This document shows positions 1-7,416 of a DNA stretch of 40,040 nucleotides, one piece after another; within the stretch, counting starts at the first letter, position 1; every line of letters begins with the position of its first letter. The position numbers and the translations under genes are program-made. The stretch lies in the IMG/VR virus record IMGVR_UViG_3300023181_000050, positions 1-40,040 of that record. One strand, written 5' to 3'. The notes under the pieces were generated by a model, which ran no database searches, was not told where the DNA came from, and worked only from the letters and a program-made list of their open reading frames with translations. This stretch comes from a virus.

Positions 1-2
1 AC

Positions 3-224
3 ATCAGCAACTACGAGCCCAGATGCATCCGATGCCACCGAATCTTCGATGACGCCGGAAAGAACCGTGAGCGGAACATCAAAGGCCAGTTCGCTCCCAA
101 CGACGAACCCGAACCGTACACAATCCCGATCGACGTTGCCCTGGCAGCCGCTGCACGAGTCGCCAAACAGAACGCCGAACTACTCCGCAGATTGGAACGT
201 CATGAGCAAACTGACGAAAGCTGA
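3..224 (+). CDS. HNH endonuclease, C-terminal part (5' end outside window)
   Basis: The reading frame is open from base 3 to the TGA at 222-224 and has no start in the window, so this is the last 73 residues of a longer protein. It contains a CxxCH knuckle in the context YEPRCIRCHRIFDD, the usual second half of an HNH zinc site in actinobacterial phage HNH proteins. A basic stretch and a long helix follow. The upstream HNH core is missing, so catalytic residues cannot be checked. It overlaps the next gene by 23 bases. On a circular map it would lie just after the YqaJ-like exonuclease at the other end of the window. The family call is inferred from the CxxCH context only. Confidence 0.6.
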   Translation: MSNYEPRCIRCHRIFDDAGKNRERNIKGQFAPNDEPEPYTIPIDVALAAAARVAKQNAELLRRLERHEQTDES

Positions 225-1104
225 GGCGAAACTTCACACCGCAGCTCTTGCGCTGCTCGAAAAGGACTCGATGACGGATGATGACCGAATCTTCTTCATG
301 GAGAACTGGCAAGAGTCAGCAAATCATGTCAACTCCACCGCGGGGGCTTTCTTCACCCCGCATGGTCTGGCTCGAGATGCCGCACTTGATGTGTACGACA
401 CCGGTCGGGTCATCGACTTGTGCGCTGGGATCGGCACCTTGTCGCTTGCCGTTTTCTGGCGCGGTTACTACGAGCGCGAGCAGCAGGGGACGGCTCTTGA
501 TCTGGTCTGCGTTGAGCTGAACCCGGCATATGTGGAAATCGGCCGCAAGATTCTCCCCGAGGCCACATGGATCTGCGCAAGCATCTTCGATCTGCCTGAC
601 CTCGGACACTTCGATTACGCCATCAGCAACCCGCCGTTCGGGAACATCAAGACGGGCGGTGACTGGAAGGGCAAATACTCCGGCTCTGACTTCGAGTATC
701 GAACGATTGAGGTTGCATCGAGGATTGCCGATCGCGGAATGTTCATCATCCCGCAGATGTCAGCCGGATTCCGATACTCGGGTGCTCGTTATTACGAGCA
801 CAGCGACAACGAACGCGACACGTTCAGATCTCCCAAATATCAGAAGTTCTCCCAACAAACCGGCATTCGCCTAGACCTGGGAGTGGGGGTGGATACCACC
901 TACTACCAGGACGAATGGCATGGGGTGTCACCGCTTGTGGAAATCGCATGCGCTGACTTCACCGAGCTTGAACGCACCATGAACGTCAGCACATACAAGG
1001 CGGCACCGAGGTTTACCCCAATGGTGCCTGCCGTCACCCCGCCATTGGACGAAATTCACCCGACCGACACTCTCGACTTTGGCGACTGGGAGGCCACAGC
1101 ATGA
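202..1104 (+). CDS. DNA methyltransferase, N6-adenine type (NPPF motif)
   Basis: Predicted 300-residue S-adenosylmethionine-dependent methylase. Residues 52-66 (FTPHGLARDAALDV) resemble motif X of class I amino-methyltransferases. DLCAGIGTLS at 72-81 is the SAM-binding motif I, and ISNPPFGN around 141-148 is the catalytic (D/N)PP(Y/F) motif IV typical of N6-adenine methylases. No target recognition domain or partner endonuclease is seen, so it is probably an orphan enzyme that protects phage DNA or modulates it. The open frame extends upstream to 49, but that part overlaps the HNH coding frame and reads as low-complexity shadow, so ATG 202 is preferred; no strong ribosome site is seen. The stop overlaps the next start (ATGA). 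Confidence 0.82.
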   Translation: MSKLTKAEAKLHTAALALLEKDSMTDDDRIFFMENWQESANHVNSTAGAFFTPHGLARDAALDVYDTGRVIDLCAGIGTLSLAVFWRGYYEREQQGTALDLVCVELNPAYVEIGRKILPEATWICASIFDLPDLGHFDYAISNPPFGNIKTGGDWKGKYSGSDFEYRTIEVASRIADRGMFIIPQMSAGFRYSGARYYEHSDNERDTFRSPKYQKFSQQTGIRLDLGVGVDTTYYQDEWHGVSPLVEIACADFTELERTMNVSTYKAAPRFTPMVPAVTPPLDEIHPTDTLDFGDWEATA

Positions 1105-1322
1105 CCGATTCCCTGAGTTGGCGTGATGACGCGAATTGTCTCGGTGTTGACCCGGAACTTTTCTTCCCCATCGGTCATGCACTCGCCGGCACAAGACAGA
1201 TCTGTGCCGACTGTGACGTGTTCGAACAATGCCTCAAATATGCGCTCGAACATGAGTTGCGACACGGCTGGTACGCGAACACAGCACCCAAAGACAGACA
1301 ACGAATCAGAAAGGCAGGCTGA
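1101..1322 (+). CDS. WhiB-family iron-sulfur transcription factor
   Basis: A 73-residue protein with the four cysteines of the Wbl family: Cys13, then CxxC at 35-38 and Cys44 (C-x2-C-x5-C), which ligate a [4Fe-4S] cluster. The following HGWYANT replaces the usual G(V/I)WGG turn, and a basic tail (KDRQRIRK) matches the DNA-binding end of the family. WhiB proteins are confined to actinobacteria and their phages, which is the best host clue here. Phage WhiB proteins (for example TM4 WhiBTM4) can down-regulate host whiB2 and affect septation and superinfection exclusion; a similar job is inferred only. It starts at an ATGA overlap with the methylase and ends overlapping the next ATG. Confidence 0.9.
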   Translation: MTDSLSWRDDANCLGVDPELFFPIGHALAGTRQICADCDVFEQCLKYALEHELRHGWYANTAPKDRQRIRKAG

Positions 1323-1573
1323 TGGCAAGAGCGAAGGTGTACTCGCAAACCATGCGCCTGAAAGAGAACGGGCGTATGAAAACGTTCCGCTACTGGTGCT
1401 TCACCGTCCACGGATGGAACGGAACAGTCCTGTCTGATAACGGGTACGGGTCGCAGCAAGCGGCACTCGCAGATGCTGACAAGTTAGCTCGAGCCGTGGG
1501 AATGATCGAAAACCGCGGCCACAAGCTGCCCACATGGCGTGACGTAGTTGACGCCGCATCACGGAGAAGCTGA
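1322..1573 (+). CDS. Small hypothetical protein
   Basis: An 83-residue protein with a basic N terminus, then an aromatic beta-rich stretch (YWCFTVHGWNG) and an alternating NGYGSQQAALADADKLARAV helix. The layout, strands followed by a helix, recalls DUF1508-type small phage and host proteins, but the resemblance is weak. It starts and ends in one-base overlaps with its neighbours, which supports translation as part of the early operon between WhiB and the replication initiator. No function is assigned. Confidence 0.7.
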   Translation: MARAKVYSQTMRLKENGRMKTFRYWCFTVHGWNGTVLSDNGYGSQQAALADADKLARAVGMIENRGHKLPTWRDVVDAASRRS

Positions 1574-2283
1574 TGCCGTGGTTCAAAGTAGACGACGGGT
1601 TTTGGTCCCACCCCAAGGTGATCGAACTTTCACCAGCCTCCGTTGCGCTCTGGGTTCGTGCTGGCAGTTACAGCGCACAGCACCTCACAGACGGCTTCGT
1701 TAGCCGTTCAGTGGTCAGGATATTGGGCCATGCATCAGGCGATGCTGACTCGCTTGTGGAGGCCGGTTTATGGGATGGCAAACCTGATGGCAAACCTGCC
1801 GGGTATCAGTTCCACGACTGGGGAAACTACCAACCTCCGTCGATCGCGTCGAAGGAGAAAAGGGACGAATTATCCCGGAAACGTGCGGAATCTGGGCGCA
1901 AAGGGGCCGAAGCAAGATGGTCGCAAGATGCATTGCAAACCGATGGCAACAGTGATGGCAAGTTGCCATCGACCTCGGATGGCAACGCGATAGCCCCGTC
2001 CCGTCCCGTCCCGTCCCGTCCCGAAGCTTCTAAAGAAGCTTCTTCTTCCGGCAAGAAACCAGAAACTCGGATGCCCGACGATTGGGCCCCGACCGTGGCG
2101 CACTTCACCAGAGCTCGAGATAACAACATCGACATTGCTAAGGAGGTCGAGTCGTTCAAGCTGTTCTCCGAAACACACGACAGGCACGCAGCCAACTGGA
2201 ATGCAGCGTTCACCACATGGCTGATCAAGGCGAAACCGTCTGATCCCGTCAAACGCAATCCCGACGCGTGGATGAACCCATGA
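1573..2283 (+). CDS. Replication initiator-like protein with N-terminal winged helix
   Basis: A 236-residue protein. Residues 1-90 (MPWFKVDDGFWSHPKV..., then LVEAGLWD) match the N-terminal helix-turn-helix domain seen in actinophage replication-initiation or replisome-organiser proteins. Residues 95-120 are basic. A low-complexity linker follows (DGK/DGN repeats, then PSRPVPSRPE), and a compact C-terminal helical domain (about 165-225) resembles DnaD/DnaT-like or lambda O/P-type tails. It lies directly before a DnaB-N/RepA-type ATPase, the usual initiator-loader arrangement. The linker DNA holds six copies of an 8-mer, a CCCGT tract and a hairpin (annotated separately), so the gene may contain the phage origin, as lambda O does. 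The family call is moderately sure; initiation function is inferred. Confidence 0.75.
   Translation: MPWFKVDDGFWSHPKVIELSPASVALWVRAGSYSAQHLTDGFVSRSVVRILGHASGDADSLVEAGLWDGKPDGKPAGYQFHDWGNYQPPSIASKEKRDELSRKRAESGRKGAEARWSQDALQTDGNSDGKLPSTSDGNAIAPSRPVPSRPEASKEASSSGKKPETRMPDDWAPTVAHFTRARDNNIDIAKEVESFKLFSETHDRHAANWNAAFTTWLIKAKPSDPVKRNPDAWMNP
1774..1985 (+). repeat. Iteron-like GATGGCAA cluster inside the initiator gene (candidate origin)
   Basis: The octamer GATGGCAA occurs at 1774-1781, 1786-1793, 1942-1949, 1954-1961 and 1978-1985 on the + strand, and at 1963-1970 as its complement TTGCCATC. The first and second copies, and the third and fourth, are each exactly 12 bases apart. The first pair extends to a 12-base direct repeat. 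An octamer is expected about once in this window by chance, so six within 212 bases is clear enrichment. Direct iterons inside an initiator gene are the organisation of lambdoid origins; use as an origin here is inferred. The repeats also encode DGK/DGN peptides. Confidence 0.55.
1995..2023 (+). repeat. Pentanucleotide CCCGT tandem repeat
   Basis: Five full CCCGT units followed by CCCG, in the linker of the initiator gene. The period of five is not a multiple of three, so gain or loss of one unit would shift the frame; the present number keeps the protein open. It directly abuts an inverted repeat. Confidence 0.85.
2023..2042. repeat. Inverted repeat next to the CCCGT tract
   Basis: GAAGCTTCT (2023-2031) and AGAAGCTTC (2034-2042) form perfect 9-base arms around two A residues. 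An A-rich stretch follows. With the iterons upstream it completes an origin-like layout of iterons, GC tract, palindrome and A-rich segment. Confidence 0.7.
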
Positions 2284-3473
2284 CCGGCTCACCTGCGGAA
2301 CGGGCCGTGCTCGGTTCGATCCTCATGGATTCGAAGGTGTACCGGTTCGCGGCTGAGGTGGTGTCCGCGGATGACTTCGAGGATCAACGGTTGGGTGCGA
2401 TCTTCGCCGGCATGGGGAGGTTGCTCAGCACGGGCGCACCGGTCACAGCAGTCACGGTGGGTAACCATTTCCCGGAGTGGCAGATTCGCGGCATTGATCC
2501 GACTGAGGTGTGGACGTGGACGGATGATGTCCCGTACGCGCAGGCGGTCACCGAGTTTGGTGTAGCGGTCAGGGATGCGGCTATCCGTCGCGGGCTTCGG
2601 TCTGTTGGTCAGTCGATTATGGCGAACGCAACCAATCCGGGGTTTGCGTCCCCGGATGCTGTGTCGTCTGCGATCACCGAACTTGAGAGGTTGCGGTCGT
2701 CGGCTGCAACGTCAATGTTTGTGGCCCGGAAGTTGGCGGACATTCTTGACGGTTCTGATGAGTACGACTGGATCATTCCGGACCTGCTCGAGCGGAAAGA
2801 CCGTCTGATTCTGACCGGTGGTGAGGGTGCCGGTAAGACAACGTTCGTCCGACAGTTGGCGATCCTGGCGGCTGCTGGTATTCACCCGACGACGTTTCAG
2901 AAGATCAAACCGGTTCGCGTGTTGGTGGTTGATGCCGAGAACACGGAACGGCAGTGGCGTCGTGCAGTCCGGGTGATGGTCCGTGACGCCGCACAGCAAG
3001 GATCAGTCGACCCGGCACAGACCGTGCACGTCATGGCCTCACACCGGATCGACATCACCAAAGAGCAACACCTGGGTGAGATCCACCGACTCGTGGACCT
3101 GCACAAACCGGATGTGTTGTTCATCGGGCCGCTGTACAAGCTCGTGCCGAAAGCGATCAACAACGACGACGACGCAGCCCCGCTCATTGTTGCCCTCGAT
3201 TCCCTCCGTGAACGTGACATTGCCCTGGTGATGGAAGCACACGCCGGCAAGGGAACCGGTGGTGATGGTGAACGCGACCTGCGTCCTCGTGGTTCGTCAG
3301 CCCTTCTCGGATGGCCCGAGTTCGGCATGGGGTTGCGGGTGACCGACGACCCTTCAGGAAATCAGGTGCAACTGATGCGGTGGCGTGGCGACCGCGACGT
3401 GCGCGACTTCCCGAAGTTCATGAGACGCGGTCATTTGTGGCCATGGATGCCAGAAAGCGAGTACGGACAATGA
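2280..3473 (+). CDS. DnaB-N/RepA-type replicative ATPase (helicase-like)
   Basis: A 397-residue protein. Residues 5-60 (ERAVLGSILMDSKVY, then a helical block) match the DnaB N-terminal domain. Residues 150-345 form a RecA-fold ATPase with Walker A GGEGAGKT at 180-187, VLVVDAEN at 214-221 and a Walker B-like KPDVLFIGP at 276-284, as in RepA/AAA_25 ATPases. It is shorter than DnaB (about 450), so it is either a primary phage helicase or a helicase-like loader. Start 2280 gives an ATGA overlap with the initiator; 2268 is also open. Codon usage changes around base 2950, from G/T-rich third positions to C/A-rich, suggesting a recombination joint inside the gene. Confidence 0.8.
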   Translation: MTGSPAERAVLGSILMDSKVYRFAAEVVSADDFEDQRLGAIFAGMGRLLSTGAPVTAVTVGNHFPEWQIRGIDPTEVWTWTDDVPYAQAVTEFGVAVRDAAIRRGLRSVGQSIMANATNPGFASPDAVSSAITELERLRSSAATSMFVARKLADILDGSDEYDWIIPDLLERKDRLILTGGEGAGKTTFVRQLAILAAAGIHPTTFQKIKPVRVLVVDAENTERQWRRAVRVMVRDAAQQGSVDPAQTVHVMASHRIDITKEQHLGEIHRLVDLHKPDVLFIGPLYKLVPKAINNDDDAAPLIVALDSLRERDIALVMEAHAGKGTGGDGERDLRPRGSSALLGWPEFGMGLRVTDDPSGNQVQLMRWRGDRDVRDFPKFMRRGHLWPWMPESEYGQ

Positions 3474-3604
3474 CACAACTTCTGCCCTACCTGCGGGTGC
3501 ACGCAGACCTAGCACTACAACGCAACGACTGGCGCGAGTTCATGCGCCTTCACGAATTGGCGAAAGCCGCAACCGAACATCTAGCAACGAGAGTGAGCAA
3601 CTAA
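3470..3604 (+). CDS. Small hypothetical protein (44 aa)
   Basis: MTQLLPYLRVHADLALQRND... is a 44-residue, mostly helical and basic protein. Its ATG overlaps the TGA of the ATPase (ATGA), and its TAA overlaps the ATG of the SSB-like gene (TAATG). The position between a replicative ATPase and an SSB suggests a replication accessory, but nothing in the sequence shows a function. Confidence 0.6.
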   Translation: MTQLLPYLRVHADLALQRNDWREFMRLHELAKAATEHLATRVSN

Positions 3605-3972
3605 TGGCAAACGACAAGCCGATCAAAGACGGTGTGTACGGGTACGTGTCCGGCACGGTGGGTCGCAGTTTTCAGCACAAGAACGGGCGTGCGTTCGAGC
3701 TCGAGGTGAAAGACCCGAAGCAGCAGTACGGCGACAAATGGACGATCTGGGCTGACCTGCCTGTGGCTGAAGGCGACCGCGCGTCAGTGAAGGGTTGGCT
3801 GGGGATCTCGAAGGAGAACTACACCAAGGACGGTGAGCAGAAGACCGCTATCCGCCGCAGTGTGAACTCAGCCGAACTTGCAGCACACGAAGCCAACGCG
3901 ACTCCCGCTGCACCCCCCGCCGCCGACGCATGGAGCACTCCGGGGACCTACTCAGACGAAAGTCCTTTCTAG
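3604..3972 (+). CDS. Single-stranded DNA-binding-like protein
   Basis: A 122-residue protein. Residues 8-95 alternate beta strands (YGYVSGTVGRSFQH, FELEVKD, WTIWADLPVAEGDRASVKGWLG) in the manner of an OB fold. A Pro/Ala-rich flexible tail ends in SDESPF, which copies the acidic DDIPF-type tip that SSB proteins use to recruit partners. At 122 residues it is shorter than host SSB (about 160-180). Together with the ATPase upstream and the YqaJ-type exonuclease elsewhere it would coat single-stranded DNA in replication or recombination. The tip and strand pattern are seen; the fold is inferred. Confidence 0.72.
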   Translation: MANDKPIKDGVYGYVSGTVGRSFQHKNGRAFELEVKDPKQQYGDKWTIWADLPVAEGDRASVKGWLGISKENYTKDGEQKTAIRRSVNSAELAAHEANATPAAPPAADAWSTPGTYSDESPF

Positions 3973-3975
3973 GCC

Positions 3976-4173
3976 ATGGACGCCACCACAATGCACGCCC
4001 ACCTTGCCGACCAGAACACCCACTACACGAACAACCCCCGCCATGACGATGCAACCCCGGACTGGGATGACCTGAACCCGGAAGAACAACTCACCCTGGA
4101 CGAAAACCGGTACCTACTCGAAAACGGTGGGATCGCATTCGGGCATGAAGACGAAGAATCGAAGGAGTCCTGA
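3976..4173 (+). CDS. Acidic small hypothetical protein
   Basis: A 65-residue, strongly acidic protein (DWDDLNPEEQLTLDEN, ending in HEDEESKES). Such charge could mimic DNA, but no homologue is recognised. ATG 3976 follows the SSB-like gene after three bases; the stop overlaps the next ATG (TGATG). A downstream RBS-like AAGGAG near 4161 serves the next gene. Confidence 0.6.
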   Translation: MDATTMHAHLADQNTHYTNNPRHDDATPDWDDLNPEEQLTLDENRYLLENGGIAFGHEDEESKES

Positions 4174-4550
4174 TGTCTACCCCTGACCCCGAAGCAACCG
4201 AACGGGAAGCACTTGCGCGAGAAATAGCCCGTTTTCACCAGCCCGTGTGGGATTGGCAGGCGTTCAATATCGCGTGTCAGTGCGGGCATCGCGGAACGTC
4301 GGTCAGCCAGCCCGGGGACTTTGAGGCGCATGTGGCTAACGAGGCGCTCATCGCTGCCCGTCGCCTGTCCGAGTCCGAGATGCGCCGCGACCAAGCCGAG
4401 GCAGTCAGGGCCGCGAAAGAGGAGGGCTGGGAGCGTGGCCGGTCAGACACCATCGCCGATCACCGACCCCCACTCAGCGGGTTCGACAAGCGCGACAACC
4501 CGTACTTCGCCACCCCTTCACCCGAGATGGAACAGGAGAACACGCGATGA
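4173..4550 (+). CDS. Hypothetical protein with CxCGH knuckle
   Basis: A 125-residue protein with the segment FNIACQCGHRGTSVSQPGDFEAHVANE, where C-x-C-G-H and a later His could bind zinc. A charged helix (about 65-90: RRLSESEMRRDQAEAVRAAKEEG) follows. AAGGAG lies just upstream of ATG 4173. The arrangement recurs in small actinophage proteins of unknown role; no function is assigned. Confidence 0.65.
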   Translation: MSTPDPEATEREALAREIARFHQPVWDWQAFNIACQCGHRGTSVSQPGDFEAHVANEALIAARRLSESEMRRDQAEAVRAAKEEGWERGRSDTIADHRPPLSGFDKRDNPYFATPSPEMEQENTR

Positions 4551-4762
4551 GCCGAGAACAGCTGGTGCGCTTCATCTATGCAGTCCTCGATCGCACCGAA
4601 ATGTATGACGACGAAGGCTTACTCCGGACGGTCGAAAGCATCGACAAAGACCCATGGAACATCCCCGACCTCACCGACACAGGAGCCGCCGCGATACTCG
4701 CAGACGCGCTCCTAGCCGCCAACCTTGTGACCCTTGCGAACGGAGAACCAGATGAGCGATGA
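4547..4762 (+). CDS. Small hypothetical protein
   Basis: A 71-residue acidic, helical protein (MSREQLVRFIYAVLDRTEMY...). It starts in an ATGA overlap with the preceding gene and overlaps the next by 11 bases. The spacing supports a real operon member; no family is recognised. Confidence 0.6.
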   Translation: MSREQLVRFIYAVLDRTEMYDDEGLLRTVESIDKDPWNIPDLTDTGAAAILADALLAANLVTLANGEPDER

Positions 4763-5633
4763 CAGACATGACCTGTTGCTCGAAGCCGTCGAAGCACTCA
4801 CCAAACCAAGGCGAGTAACCACATGGCAACCCAGCCACGAACACGCCTGGGGACCATGCGCTGGGTATCACGACGAACGCAAACAGGTCCGATGCACATT
4901 GCTCGACTGTGACCTCGAAATATGCGGAGACTGTGGGGCAATGCGAGTCGCCGGGACTGAGGATGTTCCGGCCAGCACCTACGACAACATGGTCACCGAA
5001 CTCCACCCGCCACTGCTAACCATGCTCATCGAAGGCAACGGGTCCAGCTCAGGCGGCAAATCATCCGACCCCGGCATCCCAATCGACGCCGACGCGCTCG
5101 AACTATGGGGACAAGTCCGCGACCTCATCCGTCTGTGGTGCAAGAAACTCCATGTCCCATTTGATGACGAACTACTCGGGTCCACGGTGCGTTGGTATAA
5201 GGCACACGTCAACGCTGTCAGGTCCGGTCGCGTATCCGAAGTCATCGACCATGACGTCACCCGGATGGTCCAAGGATGGGTGCGGATGATCGAAACCAAA
5301 TTCGACCCACCCGACATTCGCGAATGGACCGGACCATGCCCCGCATATGTGCCGATCCGTGACGAACTCGACAACATCACCGGATACAGGCGTTGCGGGG
5401 CAAGGCGGGTTGTCGTCGGCGGAACTGAACGATTCGCAATCAGCATGAACTTCACCCAAGAGTCGGCAACATGTTGCGTGTGCGGGATGGCATGGATCAG
5501 TGCCACGTGGAGGAAAGACCTGCTCTACGAATCCGAGGAATACGAGCTCGAACTTGCCGACCGTGAAGCCGGAAGACAGGCCGAAATGGCACGACTTGCC
5601 AACCCAGAAAAAAGTTCCGAAATCGCGGTGTAA
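4752..5633 (+). CDS. Hypothetical protein with N- and C-terminal Cys-rich (zinc-ribbon-like) modules
   Basis: A 293-residue protein. The N-terminal part has C..H..C and LEICGDCGAMRV (about residues 30-65), and the C-terminal part has GPCPAY, YRRCGARR and ATCCVCGMAW (about 190-255), so at least two metal-binding modules flank a central helical domain with WVRM and WYKAH motifs. GGAG six bases before ATG 4752 supports this start; an in-frame TTG at 4734 lies upstream. Zinc-ribbon pairs of this kind are common in phage proteins that bind nucleic acid, but no function can be given. It is the last gene before the terminator at 5696-5730. Confidence 0.7.
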   Translation: MSDDRHDLLLEAVEALTKPRRVTTWQPSHEHAWGPCAGYHDERKQVRCTLLDCDLEICGDCGAMRVAGTEDVPASTYDNMVTELHPPLLTMLIEGNGSSSGGKSSDPGIPIDADALELWGQVRDLIRLWCKKLHVPFDDELLGSTVRWYKAHVNAVRSGRVSEVIDHDVTRMVQGWVRMIETKFDPPDIREWTGPCPAYVPIRDELDNITGYRRCGARRVVVGGTERFAISMNFTQESATCCVCGMAWISATWRKDLLYESEEYELELADREAGRQAEMARLANPEKSSEIAV

Positions 5634-5695
5634 AACCGCAACAGATGTGCAATAATCAAAACCACTACGGCTGTGCCATCAAAACGCCCAGTCAG

Positions 5696-5730
5696 ACGAA
5701 CGCCCCGTGACCGAAGTCCGGGGCGTTCGT
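5696..5730 (+). terminator. Strong intrinsic terminator after the replication block
   Basis: ACGAACGCCCCG (5696-5707) pairs perfectly with CGGGGCGTTCGT (5719-5730) around an 11-base loop, giving a 12-base stem. The T run after it is short (CATTTAAAAG), and the upstream side is not T-rich on the other strand. It would end transcription of the early operon finishing at 5633. Confidence 0.8.
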
Positions 5731-5954
5731 CATTTAAAAGACTTCCGATCACCTGGGACACATCAGACAGCCTCGAGCGTCAACGCCAGCCGATGAATCG
5801 GAACACCCCTCCTGCACGTATCGATCCCCGTTGCGTGCATGGGATACAAACACGGCACAGATGCCGTTATAACCGCTGACTGACCACAAGTTGGGCAGCG
5901 GCCCCCTCAGACGCGACACCGATGCACATAGCGGCACCGGTCCTCGCAACCCGC

Positions 5955-6016
5955 CTGAGTGGGCATCCGAGGTGAGCCTGACGTGTTTCGTCTAGCCCTA
6001 GGCCCTGCCCACTCAG
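5955..6016 (+). ncRNA. Candidate structured RNA element upstream of the phosphoesterase gene
   Basis: CTGAGTGGGC (5955-5964) and GCCCACTCAG (6007-6016) form a perfect 10-base stem around a 42-base interior. The interior can fold further, for example GACG/CGTC around TGTTT. It ends about 25 bases before ATG 6042, so it lies in that gene's leader. It could be a regulatory leader, a DNA site or a small RNA; no known family is recognised. Confidence 0.4.
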
Positions 6017-6041
6017 TTGCGCTAACCCGAGTGGAGCCGCA

Positions 6042-7379
6042 ATGTCCTGCACCGTCTGCGCGTCAGGAGTTGTCATTGATGACAGCCTCAGCAACGTGGC
6101 ATGGGGGCGGGAAATTGGCGTATCCGAGCACGCTGTACGCCGACACCTCAAGCACGCACCTCGGGTCATTGGCAACGCACCCCCCAAACCCGCCAAGGAC
6201 GAATGGCAAGCGGGAATCCTGTTCGACCCCATCACGGGCGCACCAACAGAGATCCGCACACCCCCAATGTCCGAGATCATCGGTGACGACTACACGGCCA
6301 TCATCGAAGCAATGAACATCGCCCTCCCGCAAGGCCACGAGCTGCGCCTAGTTGAGGTCAACTACAACCAAAACGCATGGACTCGCGAAAACGCGGGCCA
6401 AGAAAAAGCGGTCACCAAACCGAACGTGCGGTACCGATTCAAAGTCGTTGTCGTTGGCGGGCCGCTGATCACTGATGAAGAGATCGCAGCAGCGCGCAAG
6501 CGCACCCAGACATGGAAGCTGCCTAAGCGCATCCCCGGCTCAGGCCTTGGTGCGCCCGTAGCAGTCGTTGTGAACCTTGCTGACATGCAGGCCATGAAGA
6601 ACGAAGGCGGCGGCATAGACGCGCTCCTGCAGCGCATGTACGACGGTCTAGAGAACACACAGAAGTACATTGACCGCCAACGCAGATCCGGTCACAACAT
6701 CAGCGAACTTGTACTCGCCAACAATGGTGACCCGTTCGAAGGCATCGCCGGCAACTACTCCAACCAGACGCACACCGTCCAAGGCGGATTGCGCCGGCAG
6801 ATGAACCACGTCCTCGATATCTGGGAAGCGTACTCACGCGAACTATTCCCCCAATTCGACAAAGGCCAATTCGTCACCGTCCACTGCAACCACACCCAAT
6901 TCGGACGTCAAGGCGGTGCGGCGAAGTCGATCACGGGTGACGAAGACACCGGCTCAGCATTCCTCGCAGAATCGCTACAACGCATCCTCAAAGGACGCCC
7001 CGAGTTCGACCACGTTTCGTTCGTCATCCCCGACAACGAAATGAACGTCTACACAACCATCGCGGGCGTCCCCACCGCGTTCAACCACGGGCACAAAATC
7101 CCAGGCAACGACGCATCCGGCTTCGAAAAATGGCTCAACGGCCAAGTCCGCGGAGACAAACAAGCCTACGAAGCGCGCATCTGGATCACCGCCCACCGCC
7201 ACCACTTCGCATCCTGGGACATGGGCAGCACATTCGTGTTCCAATGCCCATCCTGCGAAGGCGAGGGCGCATCCAAGTGGCTGCGTGACGGCACCGGACG
7301 CTACTCACGCTCGGGCATCCTGACCATGCTGGTTGGCGAACATGACCAGCTCGGATGGTCAGACGTCGCATTCATCTAA
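6042..7379 (+). CDS. Metallophosphoesterase-like protein with N-terminal zinc/HTH segment
   Basis: A 445-residue protein. Residues 1-45 hold CTVC and an HTH-like segment (VAWGREIGVSEHAVRRHLKH). Residues 220-395 carry phosphoesterase signatures: NNGDPFEG at 227-234, HCNHTQFG at 281-288 in place of GNHD, a lone FNHGHK at 347-352 and TAHRHHF at 383-389 as the final GHxH-like metal ligands. This set matches calcineurin-like phosphoesterases that many actinophages encode near the terminase end. The substrate is unknown; nuclease or RNA/DNA end processing is likely. GTGGAG lies six bases before ATG 6042. The operon continues downstream with small genes and HNH proteins. Confidence 0.75.
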   Translation: MSCTVCASGVVIDDSLSNVAWGREIGVSEHAVRRHLKHAPRVIGNAPPKPAKDEWQAGILFDPITGAPTEIRTPPMSEIIGDDYTAIIEAMNIALPQGHELRLVEVNYNQNAWTRENAGQEKAVTKPNVRYRFKVVVVGGPLITDEEIAAARKRTQTWKLPKRIPGSGLGAPVAVVVNLADMQAMKNEGGGIDALLQRMYDGLENTQKYIDRQRRSGHNISELVLANNGDPFEGIAGNYSNQTHTVQGGLRRQMNHVLDIWEAYSRELFPQFDKGQFVTVHCNHTQFGRQGGAAKSITGDEDTGSAFLAESLQRILKGRPEFDHVSFVIPDNEMNVYTTIAGVPTAFNHGHKIPGNDASGFEKWLNGQVRGDKQAYEARIWITAHRHHFASWDMGSTFVFQCPSCEGEGASKWLRDGTGRYSRSGILTMLVGEHDQLGWSDVAFI

Positions 7380-7416
7380 CCCGCGCCGATGGAGACGCGA
7401 CCAAGGACCAAACATC

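Larger units (their letters stand above)
5634..6041. other. 408-base gene-free structured stretch
   Basis: No convincing gene. It holds a -10-like AATAAT near 5650, the terminator at 5696-5730, a 6-base inverted repeat ACGGCA/TGCCGT followed closely by a good -10-like TATAAC (about 5868-5873), and the long-range hairpin at 5955-6016. It separates the early replication block from the phosphoesterase gene and probably contains that gene's promoter. Confidence 0.5.

Noticed and set aside
5793-5879. 28-residue frame MNRNTPPARIDPRCVHGIQT... in the 5.6-6.0 kb gap
   Set aside because: No ribosome site and it overlaps the ACGGCA/TGCCGT inverted repeat and a -10-like sequence; more likely regulatory DNA.
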